This document shows positions 34,266 through 43,059 of a stretch of 64,000 nucleotides of DNA, one piece after another (position 1 is the stretch's first letter; each line of letters starts with the position of its first letter). Source of the stretch: Streptomyces olindensis (GTDB taxonomy: Bacteria > Actinomycetota > Actinomycetes > Streptomycetales > Streptomycetaceae); the NCBI GenBank assembly GCA_000696115.1, contig JJOH01000005.1, forward strand, positions 124,001 through 188,000, in the 5' to 3' direction. The notes below the pieces were generated by a model that saw only the letters and a list, made by a program, of their open reading frames with translations, did not search any database and was not told the DNA's origin. The position numbers were made by a program, and so were the translations under genes.

Positions 34266-34590
34266 TTACGGCTTGCGCGCCACCGCCCCGTACATCGCGA
34301 TGTCCTCGTCGCGGATGGTCTGGCCTGCGCTTTCCATACCGTCCGTGCGGTTCGGACGCCACTTGTGGACCTGCACCACGCCGGGCTCCGCAACGTCGAG
34401 CCCCTCGAAGAACCGTGCGGCCTCCGCATGGGTGCGCGGCCGCATCGGCATGCCGCGCGCGGCGTACTCCCGGGCCACCCGGCCCAGTCCGGGGCGAAGT
34501 CGGCGGTGCCGAGGAACTGGCGTATCCCCGCCTCCGCGGCGAGATCCGCGCCGAGTGCGCGCGCTCGGTGTCGGTACGCTGCTCCGGCAT
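34266..34590 (-). pseudogene. Remnant of an S-adenosyl methyltransferase (DUF574/Methyltransf_19)
   Basis: The ATG at 34590 with GGGAGG upstream starts MPEQRTDTERAHSARI, a good match to the N-terminus of the Streptomyces S-adenosyl methyltransferase family (..AHSARIYDYFLGG..). Right after, the frame shifts; ADLAAEAGIRQFL appears in another frame, and then the family C-terminus MRPRTHAEAARFFEGLD, VEPG-like VAEPGVVQVHKWRPN and the final YGAVARKP appear in the frame ending at 34266. A complete member is about 270 residues; this one is about 108 codons, so the SAM-binding core has been deleted. Confidence 0.8.
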
Positions 34591-34713
34591 CCGGGCCTCC
34601 CGATGCTCTCCTGTCCCCGGGGGGGGAACCGCTTCCTCCGGTGGGCTGCGGGGCCCGCCTAGACTGGTGCGGCTCACGGGACGACAGGGCGCGGCGACAG
34701 GAGGGCGGCGACG

Positions 34714-35061
34714 GTGGCGGCAGCCGGCAGTGGCTTCGAGGACCCGTCCGCCGACGTGCTCGCCCGGGCGGCCGCGGCCTTCGGGCTGCTGGCCTCGCCC
34801 GCCCGGCTGCACATCGTCTGGGCGCTGGCCCAGGGCGAGAGCGACGTCACCGGGCTCGCGGAGCGGGTCGGCGGCGCGCTGCCCGCCGTCAGCCAGCACC
34901 TCACCAAGCTGAAACTGGCGGGGCTCGTCCGCTCCCGCCGCGAGGGCCGCCGCCAGGTGTACTACGTCGACGACCCGGACATCGTCGACGTCGTACGGCT
35001 CCTGGTCGGCCGGCTCGCCGACCGCGCCGCACCGGCGCCCCGCCGCCTCCATGGCCTCTGA
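34714..35061 (+). CDS. ArsR-family transcriptional regulator
   Basis: This 115-residue winged-helix metalloregulator-type repressor has DNA-binding helices LAERVGGALPAVSQHLTKLKLAGLVRSRR and wing GRRQVYYVDDPDIVD. It contains no Cys, so an arsenic/cadmium alpha3 thiolate site is absent; Asp/His residues of the C-terminal helix (DDPDIVDVV, RRLHGL) could bind a hard divalent metal. The GTG at 34714 follows AGGAGG. Its last 11 bases overlap the start of the P-type ATPase gene, so the two are translationally coupled and the ATPase is its likely target. Confidence 0.9.
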   Translation: MAAAGSGFEDPSADVLARAAAAFGLLASPARLHIVWALAQGESDVTGLAERVGGALPAVSQHLTKLKLAGLVRSRREGRRQVYYVDDPDIVDVVRLLVGRLADRAAPAPRRLHGL

Positions 35062-37534
35062 GACCACCCTGGGAGTGCTGCGGCGGCTGGAGTCGGGCCC
35101 GCGGGGGCTGACCGACACGGAGGCCGCGTCCCGGCTGGCCGCCGGCGGCGAGAACACACTGCCGGAGGCGCGGACGCCGACCTGGCCCCGCCGGTGCGTA
35201 CGGGCCCTGCGCGACCCCTTCACCGCCGTCCTGCTCTGCCTCGGCCTGGTGTCCGCCGCCGTCGCCTCCTGGGGCACGGCCGTGGTGATCCTCGCCCTGG
35301 TCGCGGTCAGCTGCGTGCTGCGCGCCGGCGGGGAGCACGCGGCCGACCGCTCCCTGGCCGCCCTGCGCGAACTGGTCGCCGGCACCGCCACCGTGCTGCG
35401 CCGCGCCGACGCCCAGGACCCGCCGGAACCCCGGGAGGTGCCGGTCGCCGAGCTGGTGCCCGGCGACGTCCTCCGCCTCGGCCCCGGCGACCTGGTCCCG
35501 GCCGACGTCCGCCTGCTCCGGGCGCGCGGGCTCACGGTCCACCAGGGGGCAATCACGGGGGAGTCGGCGCCGGTGGGGAAGACGGCGGCCGACCCCGGCG
35601 CCGCCGACGAGTCCCACCTCTGCTTCCAGGGCAGCACCGTCGCCTCGGGCAGCGCGACCGCCGTCGTGGTCGCGACCGGCGCCGCAACCCGCTTCGCCGC
35701 CGCCCACCGGGTGCCGGACGCCCGCCGGGAGGGCGGCGCCTTCGACCGGTCGGTGCACGGGATCTCCTGGGTGCTGATCCGGTTCATGCTGCTGACGCCG
35801 CCGCTGGTGCTCATGGCCAACGCCACGCTGCGCGACCGCGGCCTGGAGACCCTGCCCTTCGCCGTCGCGGTCGCCGTCGGGCTGACGCCCGAGATGCTCC
35901 CCGTGATCGTCACGACCTGCCTGGCCCGGGGCGCCGCCTCCCTCGCCCGCACCCAGGGCGTGATCGTCAAGCGGCTGCCCGCGCTGCACGACCTGGGCGC
36001 CGTCGACGTGCTGTGCGTCGACAAGACCGGCACCCTCACCCAGGACCGGCCGGTCGTCGAACGGTCCCTCGACCCGGCCGGCCGGGACGACCCGGAGGTG
36101 CTGCGCCGGGCCGCCGTCGGCGCCTGGTGGACCCTCCAGCTCGCCGAACTGCCGACCCCGGACGCCCTCGACGAGGCCCTGCTGGAGGCGGCCGGGCCGG
36201 TGGGCGAGGAGTACGACGGCGTGGAGGCCGTGCCCTTCGACCCCGTACGGCGGATCGCCACGGCGGTGGTCCGAGGCGAGCTCGGGCGGCACACCGTCGT
36301 CGTCACCGGCGCCGTCGAGGCCGTCCTGGAGCGCTGCGCGACGCCGCCCGGCGAGCACGACCGGCTGCTGTCGCTCGCCGCCCGGGAGGCGGACGCCGGG
36401 CTGCGGGTGCTCGCCGTCGCCACCGCCGACCGCCCCGCCGGCCCGGGTGCGCCGACCGATCCCCGGGGCCTCGACTTCCAGGGGCTGGTGACCTTCCGGG
36501 ACGCCCTCGCCCCGACCGCCGCCGAGGCCCTGCGCGGCCTGGCCGACCGCGGCGTCACCGTGAAGGTCCTCACCGGCGACCACCCGGCCACGGCGGCCCG
36601 GGCCTGCCGGGAACTGGGCCTGGACCCGGGCGAGGTACGGACCGCCGGACAACCGGACGACGCCGGCGCGGCGACCGTCGTCGCCCGCTGCACCCCGGAG
36701 GACAAGGCCCGCGTCGTCGCCGCCCTGCGCGCCGCCGGGCACACCGTCGGCTTCCTCGGCGACGGCGTGAACGACGTGGCCGCGCTGCGCACGGCCGACG
36801 TGGGCATAGCGCCCCGCTCCGCCGTCGGCGTGGCCCGGGACAGCGCCGACGTCGTGCTCGCCGAGAAGGACCTCACGGCCATCGGCCACGCCATCACCTC
36901 CGGCCGGCACGCGAGCGGCAACATCGCCTCCTACCTGCGCGTCACGCTCTCCTCGAACCTGGGCAACGTCGTCGCCATGCTCGCCGCGGGCCTGCTCCTG
37001 CCCTTCCTGCCGATGCTCCCGGCCCAGGTCCTCGCGCAGAACCTGTGCTTCGACGCGGCCCAGCTCGCCTTCGCCCACGACCGACCCGGCGCGGCGGCGC
37101 TGCGCGGCCCGGCCGGGCTGCGGCCGCGCTCCTTCCTCCGGTTCGTCATCGCCTTCGGCGTGCTCAACGCGGTCGCCGACCTCGCCACCTTCGCCGTCCT
37201 CGCCCTCGCGCTGCACGGCCCCGACGCCCTCGACGACGAGGCCGTGTTCCACTCCGCGTGGTTCACCGAGAACCTGCTCACCCAGGCCGTGGTGATGCTG
37301 CTGCTGCGCACCGGCCGGCCCGCCGGGGGTGGCCGCGCGCCGGGCCCGGTCGCCCTGGCGGCGGCCGGACTCGCCGCCGTCGGACTGCTGCTCCCGCCGA
37401 GCCCCCTCGGCGGTGCCCTCGGCATGACGGCCCTGCCTCCCGCGTACTACCTGCTGCTGGCGCTGGTCCCGGGGCTGTACGCCCTGGCCCTGGCCGCGGC
37501 CCGGGCCGGGTACCGGCACGTCAGCCGTAGGTGA
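35051..37534 (+). CDS. mgtA: MgtA-like P-type cation ATPase
   Basis: This 827-residue P3B-type ATPase is predicted to import magnesium or a similar divalent ion. An N-terminal cation ATPase domain precedes the actuator motif ITGESAPV (the TGES loop). TM4 has VGLTPEMLPVIVTTCLARGA, very close to the PEMLPMIV motif of MgtA. The phosphorylated Asp is D324 in DKTGTLTQD, with LTGDHP and the hinge FLGDGVNDVAALR. TM5-6 include QNLCFDAAQLAFAHD. It is a little shorter than MgtA (about 900). It starts inside the ArsR gene and its last 14 bases overlap the convergent LytR-CpsA-Psr gene. Confidence 0.85.
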   Translation: MASETTLGVLRRLESGPRGLTDTEAASRLAAGGENTLPEARTPTWPRRCVRALRDPFTAVLLCLGLVSAAVASWGTAVVILALVAVSCVLRAGGEHAADRSLAALRELVAGTATVLRRADAQDPPEPREVPVAELVPGDVLRLGPGDLVPADVRLLRARGLTVHQGAITGESAPVGKTAADPGAADESHLCFQGSTVASGSATAVVVATGAATRFAAAHRVPDARREGGAFDRSVHGISWVLIRFMLLTPPLVLMANATLRDRGLETLPFAVAVAVGLTPEMLPVIVTTCLARGAASLARTQGVIVKRLPALHDLGAVDVLCVDKTGTLTQDRPVVERSLDPAGRDDPEVLRRAAVGAWWTLQLAELPTPDALDEALLEAAGPVGEEYDGVEAVPFDPVRRIATAVVRGELGRHTVVVTGAVEAVLERCATPPGEHDRLLSLAAREADAGLRVLAVATADRPAGPGAPTDPRGLDFQGLVTFRDALAPTAAEALRGLADRGVTVKVLTGDHPATAARACRELGLDPGEVRTAGQPDDAGAATVVARCTPEDKARVVAALRAAGHTVGFLGDGVNDVAALRTADVGIAPRSAVGVARDSADVVLAEKDLTAIGHAITSGRHASGNIASYLRVTLSSNLGNVVAMLAAGLLLPFLPMLPAQVLAQNLCFDAAQLAFAHDRPGAAALRGPAGLRPRSFLRFVIAFGVLNAVADLATFAVLALALHGPDALDDEAVFHSAWFTENLLTQAVVMLLLRTGRPAGGGRAPGPVALAAAGLAAVGLLLPPSPLGGALGMTALPPAYYLLLALVPGLYALALAAARAGYRHVSRR

Positions 37535-39116
37535 GGTTCGAGCAGGGGTTGTCGGCCGCGGAACGGGCTCCGTCGGCGACCCGGGACGGCACGGCGGTCG
37601 GGGCCGGGGAGGCCGACGCGCCGGCCGATGTGTCGGCCGATGTGTCGGCGTACGCCTGTCCCAGGACGACACTGACGCCGCTGCCGGTCACCGACTGGAG
37701 CTCGGCGCCGGGGAAGGCCCGGGCCACGGTCCGGGCCTCGTCCTCCAGGCCGGGGCCGTACTCGACCAGCGTGGTGGTGTGGTCCTGGGCGGACGCCGTC
37801 GCCGTCCCCGTGACGGTGAAGCCGTCCGCGGTGAGGGCGGCGGCGGCCCGGGCGGCCAGGCCCGGGACCGACGTGCCGTTGTAGACGGCGACGTCGATGC
37901 CGTCACCGGAGACCGGCGCGGGAGAGGCGGAAGGCGTGCCGGAATTAGACACTCCGGTTTTCTTCTCGCCGCTCTTCTTCTCGTCGGTCTTCCTCCCGCC
38001 GGCGTCCTTGCCGTCGATCGTGCGGTCGGCCCGGAGCGCCGCCCACAGCGCGTCGGCGTCCGGCTGCACGAGCGCCACCCGGGACCCCTCGTAGCGCCAG
38101 GGCACGGTGACGAACTCGGTGTTGTGCAGGTCGATGTCCTTCAGGGACATCGCGAAGGAGATCAGCTTGTCGGCGGAGCCGAGGCCGGGGTCGACGGTGA
38201 GCGACTGCGTGGCGGCCTCGGCCAGCGGCAGCAGGTTCGTCGGGGTGAGGCCCTTGCTCTTCACCTCCTTCAACAGGCTTGCCACGAACGCCTGCTGGCG
38301 CTTGATCCGGCCGATGTCGGACCCGTCGCCGATGCCGTGCCGGATCCGCACGTAGTCCAGGGCCTTCTGGCCCGACACCGTCTGCTCGCCCTTGTGGAAC
38401 AGCAGCTTGCCCGGAGCCGTGAGGTGCGGGTTGAGATCGTTCTCGTAGACGTCCTGCGGCAGACACACCTTCACGCCGCCCACCACGTCCGTCAGCCGGG
38501 CGAAGCCCTTGAAGTCGACGACCACGGTGTGGTCGACGCGCAGCCCGGTGAGCTGCTCGACCGTGTTCTGGGTGCAGGCGGGGTTGCCCTTGGCGGTCTG
38601 GCCGACCGAGTACGCGGCGTTGAACATGGTGTCCGGCTGGGCCTTCGTCCAACTGCCGTCGGGCAGCCGGCAGGGCGGGATGGTGACCAGGGTGTCGCGG
38701 GGGATGGAAACGGCGATGGCGTGTCGGTGGTCCGCGTAGACGTGGAGCAGGAACGCCGTGTCGGAGCGGCCGACGTCGTCCTTGTCGCCACCGCCGAGGG
38801 CCTCGTTGCCGCCGGTGCGGGTGTCGGAGCCGATCACCAGGACGTTCTCGCCGGTCGACGAGCCGGCCTCGGGGCGGTCGTCGGACAGGCCGCCGGAGTC
38901 GAACGTGCTGATGTCGCCGTCCAGTTTCAGGTACAGCCAGCCGGCGCCGCCCGCGAGGAGCACCAGCAGCGCCAGGCAGACCAGCAGCGCGGTGCGCACG
39001 CCGCGGCGGCGACCGCGCCGGCGCCCGCGGTCGCGGGGTGCGGCCCGGCTGCCCCGGCCCGCACCCCCGCTCCGGTGCCGCGGCGGCTGTGTCGTGCGGT
39101 TGCTGGTCACCGTCAT
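37521..39116 (-). CDS. LytR-CpsA-Psr family cell-wall polymer ligase
   Basis: This 531-residue membrane protein probably transfers teichoic-acid-like or glycan polymers onto peptidoglycan outside the cell. A long basic cytoplasmic N-terminus ([13 protein letters not shown]) precedes one TM (about 44-66) and the LCP domain with [36 protein letters not shown] and a Lys/Arg-rich catalytic segment ([20 protein letters not shown]). A Lys/Thr linker leads to a LytR_C domain ([20 protein letters not shown]). The ATG at 39116 ([12 protein letters not shown]) is chosen over a GTG at 39137. It is divergent from tatA. Confidence 0.92.
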   Translation of the reverse strand: MTVTSNRTTQPPRHRSGGAGRGSRAAPRDRGRRRGRRRGVRTALLVCLALLVLLAGGAGWLYLKLDGDISTFDSGGLSDDRPEAGSSTGENVLVIGSDTRTGGNEALGGGDKDDVGRSDTAFLLHVYADHRHAIAVSIPRDTLVTIPPCRLPDGSWTKAQPDTMFNAAYSVGQTAKGNPACTQNTVEQLTGLRVDHTVVVDFKGFARLTDVVGGVKVCLPQDVYENDLNPHLTAPGKLLFHKGEQTVSGQKALDYVRIRHGIGDGSDIGRIKRQQAFVASLLKEVKSKGLTPTNLLPLAEAATQSLTVDPGLGSADKLISFAMSLKDIDLHNTEFVTVPWRYEGSRVALVQPDADALWAALRADRTIDGKDAGGRKTDEKKSGEKKTGVSNSGTPSASPAPVSGDGIDVAVYNGTSVPGLAARAAAALTADGFTVTGTATASAQDHTTTLVEYGPGLEDEARTVARAFPGAELQSVTGSGVSVVLGQAYADTSADTSAGASASPAPTAVPSRVADGARSAADNPCSNLTYG

Positions 39117-39148
39117 CGGCGTCTGCTCGCCTTTCACCCGGGGGTTGT

Positions 39149-39172
39149 ACAGTTGCGCAATGTAGCAACTGT
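39149..39172. promoter_or_regulatory. Perfect inverted repeat between LCP and tatA genes
   Basis: ACAGTTGC (39149-39156) and GCAACTGT (39165-39172) form a perfect 8-base inverted repeat with an 8-base spacer, in the middle of the 77-base divergent gap. TTGCGCAA inside it is itself palindromic. Its position, overlapping any promoter for either gene, fits a dimeric repressor site. Confidence 0.55.
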
Positions 39173-39193
39173 CGAGGTGAGGGAGAGCATGAC

Positions 39194-39415
39194 GTGCTGC
39201 GCAACGGACTGGAGCCCTGGCACCTGCTGATCGTGGCGATCGTCGTGATCGTCCTGTTCGGCTCGAAGAAACTGCCGGACACGGCACGTTCGCTCGGCCG
39301 CTCGATGCGGATCCTCAGGAGCGAGGCCAAAGCGCTGAAGGAGGAGAGCGCCGCGGACGCGGCACCCGGGACACAGGCCCAGGCCCGGACCGCGGCGCCC
39401 GTGGATGCCGACTAG
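39194..39415 (+). CDS. tatA: TatA/E-family twin-arginine translocase protein (paralogue)
   Basis: This 73-residue protein has the TatA layout: a short N-terminus, one TM helix ([15 protein letters not shown]), the conserved [23 protein letters not shown] amphipathic hinge split over residues about 22-44, and an acidic/Ala-rich tail. The GTG at 39194 follows GGGAGAG. No tatC or tatB is adjacent, so it supplements the main Tat system. Its TAG stop overlaps the TAG stop of the convergent DUF6114 gene by 3 bases. Confidence 0.9.
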   Translation: MLRNGLEPWHLLIVAIVVIVLFGSKKLPDTARSLGRSMRILRSEAKALKEESAADAAPGTQAQARTAAPVDAD

Positions 39416-39849
39416 GGCTGTGCCGGGATCGCGGTCTTCGCCGCCCGGGCCGCCTTCCGGCGCCGGCGGCGGCTGACGCGCGGTTCCTGGTCCGGGAGCC
39501 AGCCGAAGGCGAGGCAGCTGCCGACCACGCCCAGGAGCAGGCCGACGAAGAAGCCGCCCAGGTTGGACGTCAGCCAGGTGCCCAGGGAGACCAGCACCCC
39601 GATGACCGAGTAGAACAGGCGCTGGGTGGGGTTGAAGAGGACCAGCAGCCCGCACAGCAGCATCACGGCGGGGAGCAGATAGCCGGCCAGCCCCTGCATG
39701 CCGACGTGCAGGATGACGTCCAGGGACGCCTTCAGGGTGAGCAGGATCTCGGCGCCGCCCAGGGCGAGCAGCAGCCCGCCCCAGAACGGCCGGCCGGCCC
39801 GCCACCGCCGGAAGGCGGGCCGGAGGTTCCCGCGTGGGCGGCCGGGCAT
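39412..39849 (-). CDS. DUF6114 membrane protein
   Basis: This 145-residue protein has about four hydrophobic helices ([62 protein letters not shown]) and a basic C-terminal tail ([13 protein letters not shown]). Function is unknown. The ATG at 39849 overlaps the stop of the DUF6230 gene, so the pair is coupled. DUF6114 and DUF6230 genes occur together in actinomycetes. Confidence 0.82.
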   Translation of the reverse strand: MPGRPRGNLRPAFRRWRAGRPFWGGLLLALGGAEILLTLKASLDVILHVGMQGLAGYLLPAVMLLCGLLVLFNPTQRLFYSVIGVLVSLGTWLTSNLGGFFVGLLLGVVGSCLAFGWLPDQEPRVSRRRRRKAARAAKTAIPAQP

Positions 39850-40520
39850 CAGCAACCCGACCCGCTGAAGCCCAGTTTCAGCCCGGGCAGCTTGAACACA
39901 CCGGCGGTCGTGGCGTAGTTGGTCTGCCGCAGATTGGCGATGTGCACGGTGTCGGACTGCTGGCTGAAGACGCCCTTCGGGCCGCGGCCCAGCGGCCCGG
40001 CCTTGTCGAGGGTGCTCGCGTCGTTGCCGATCTCGATGTTGTTGAACGCCGCGTCGCCGGACAACTGGGTCGAGTCGGTCGTCAGATCGCTGGCGGTGAC
40101 CTTCTGCGAGCCCTCTCCCGCCCGGATGACCAGATTCGTGCCGCCCAGGTCCACGCTCTGGCACAGCTTGGTGAGCGTCGCGTTCTTGATCACGGACGTG
40201 ACGACCAGCACCTGACCGCCGGTGTCGCCCGCGTTGGGGCTGCCCTCGGCCATCTCGTCCAGGGCGCCGAACTGCGCGAACCCGGTGCCGTTCAGCTCGG
40301 TCGCGGTGACCGTGAACGGCATGCCCGAGATGGCGAACTGCACGCCCAGCGCCCCCTCGGCGGTGAGGATCGCGAGGCCCGCGGCGACCGCGGCGGCCGG
40401 CACCGCCATCACCGCGGCCCGGCGCGCCCGGACCCGCCCGCGCCGCGCGGGGACGTCGCCGACGTCCGTGGCGGCGGGGCCTTCCGGTCTTTCGGGGGTG
40501 TGCTCGGCGGAGGAGGTCAT
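39849..40520 (-). CDS. DUF6230 family exported/membrane protein
   Basis: This 223-residue protein has a basic cytoplasmic start, one N-terminal hydrophobic segment (AAVMAVPAAAVAAGLAIL) and a beta-rich extracellular domain (VQFAISGMPFTVTATEL, NNIEIGNDAST, KLPGLKLGFSGSGC with a C-terminal Cys). The function is not known to me. TGGAGC precedes the ATG at 40520. It forms a two-gene unit with DUF6114, next to the tatA/LCP pair. Confidence 0.82.
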   Translation of the reverse strand: MTSSAEHTPERPEGPAATDVGDVPARRGRVRARRAAVMAVPAAAVAAGLAILTAEGALGVQFAISGMPFTVTATELNGTGFAQFGALDEMAEGSPNAGDTGGQVLVVTSVIKNATLTKLCQSVDLGGTNLVIRAGEGSQKVTASDLTTDSTQLSGDAAFNNIEIGNDASTLDKAGPLGRGPKGVFSQQSDTVHIANLRQTNYATTAGVFKLPGLKLGFSGSGC

Positions 40521-41781
<1,261 letters not shown>

Positions 41782-41799
41782 CCGCACCCACGCGCTGGT

Positions 41800-42699
41800 T
41801 CAGCGCCGTCGCAGACGGACGGCCAGGGCGGCGCCGCCGGTGAGCACCAGCACCGCAGCGGCGCCGCCCGCCAGCATGGGCGTGGACGGGCCGGAGGCCG
41901 GGCGACCGGGCGCGGAGGCCGGCGGCGACGGAAGGGCGACCGCGCCCTTCGTGTCTTCCGTCCCCTCCGACTTCTCCGTCTCCGCTGCCCTCTCCGGCTC
42001 CTCTGTTTTCTCCAACTCCTCTGCCTTCTCTGTCTTCTCCGTGGTCTTCTCGGCCTCCCGGTCCGGGAAGACCACGTCCGAGCACGAGTAATAGGTGTCC
42101 GGCGTACTGCTGTTCTGCCACACCGTGTACAGCACGTGCCGCCCCGTGCGGTCGGACGGCAGGGTCGCCTCCATGCGGTACGCGCCGTCCGTCAGGGCCG
42201 GGTCCGTCACCTCCGCGAACGGCTTCTCGGGCAGATCGGCCCAGGACAGCGGCCCGGCCGGGTCATAACCCGGCTTCGTCAGGTACATCCGGAACGTGCC
42301 CGTGTGCGGGATCGTCGAGACGTACCGCAGGGTCAGTCTCGCGCCGGGCGCCACCTCGGTCGCCGGCCAGTCGGCGCGGGCCAGGTCGAGGCCCCGGTAG
42401 GCGGGCAGGCCGCCGCTGCACAACCGGCCGTCGGGGATCGTCTGCCGGTCCCGGCCGTCCACGTTCGCCACCCGCAGGTTGTCCCACGCCGTGAAGGGCG
42501 CGCCGTTCGCGGCCACGGCCGCGCGGCACGCGGCCGAGCCGGCGCGGTCACCGCCCTTGGGGGAGCAGGCCACCACCCGGCTCACCGGATCCGTCGGCGC
42601 GCCGTGCGCCCGCGCCGGGCCCGCCGCCCACAGCGGCAGCAGCAGCGGAGTCACCAGGGCGGCCGCCAGCGCGGTGCGGTGTGCGGTCGTACGGGGCAT
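41800..42699 (-). CDS. Membrane-anchored AA10 lytic polysaccharide monooxygenase
   Basis: This copper enzyme oxidatively cleaves chitin or cellulose. The signal peptide ends ARA, leaving His32 as the mature N-terminus (HGAPTDPVSR), the first histidine-brace ligand. The second is His132 in STIPHTGTFRMYL. Core motifs NLRVANVDGRD and HVLYTVWQNSSTPDTYYSCSDVVF end the AA10 domain near residue 215. A Glu/Lys/Thr-rich linker of about 40 residues, a Pro-rich piece and a C-terminal TM helix (LAGGAAAVLVLTGGAALAV) with RLRRR follow, a cell-surface anchor unusual for secreted LPMOs. GAGGAG precedes the ATG. I see no DasR-type palindrome upstream. Confidence 0.9.
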   Translation of the reverse strand: MPRTTAHRTALAAALVTPLLLPLWAAGPARAHGAPTDPVSRVVACSPKGGDRAGSAACRAAVAANGAPFTAWDNLRVANVDGRDRQTIPDGRLCSGGLPAYRGLDLARADWPATEVAPGARLTLRYVSTIPHTGTFRMYLTKPGYDPAGPLSWADLPEKPFAEVTDPALTDGAYRMEATLPSDRTGRHVLYTVWQNSSTPDTYYSCSDVVFPDREAEKTTEKTEKAEELEKTEEPERAAETEKSEGTEDTKGAVALPSPPASAPGRPASGPSTPMLAGGAAAVLVLTGGAALAVRLRRR

Positions 42700-43059
42700 G
42701 CCTCTGTGTCTCCTCGGCCGGGATGGGAGCAGTCGGTGATGCAGTACGGGAAACCGGCCCGGCGCGTTCACCTCGCCACGAGCCGTTCGAAAAGGGGCCA
42801 TACACGCTCGACGGCCCGCCACAGAGGGTGCGGATCCGGCCGGATCGAGGGTTTCCCCCGTATCCCGATGACCTTCCCTTTGCCTATCGTTCGAGCACAG
42901 CTGACCCACAGGTAACCCCGAACGGTCCGCTCCCCACTCGCGCCTGGCCGGCCATCGCGTCGCTCTTCGCTTTTCGAACCACCCCCCTCCGCTTCGACGA
43001 CGAAGCGACTCCACCGCCGCTCCGCCCAGCCCGGAGTCCGGCCACGAAAGGCAACGACC
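42700..43059. other. Divergent gap between LPMO and subtilisin genes
   Basis: No gene is seen in these 360 bases. A perfect small hairpin, CGCTTCG (42990-42996) and CGAAGCG (43001-43007), lies 53 bases before the protease start. TTCGAAAAGG (42788-42797) and CTTTTCGAAC (42970-42979) form a widely spaced inverted pair. Promoters for both flanking genes must be here, but I cannot place them with confidence. Confidence 0.4.

Noticed and set aside
34063-36924. N-terminal extension of the orphan sugar-binding lipoprotein to 1288 residues
   Set aside because: The extension is antisense to the ArsR and P-ATPase genes and Ser/Arg-rich; the lipoprotein signal begins at 34062.
42700-43059. DasR-type or chitinase direct-repeat site for the LPMO
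   Set aside because: No TGGTCTAGACCA-like palindrome or TGGTCCAGACC direct repeats are visible in the gap.
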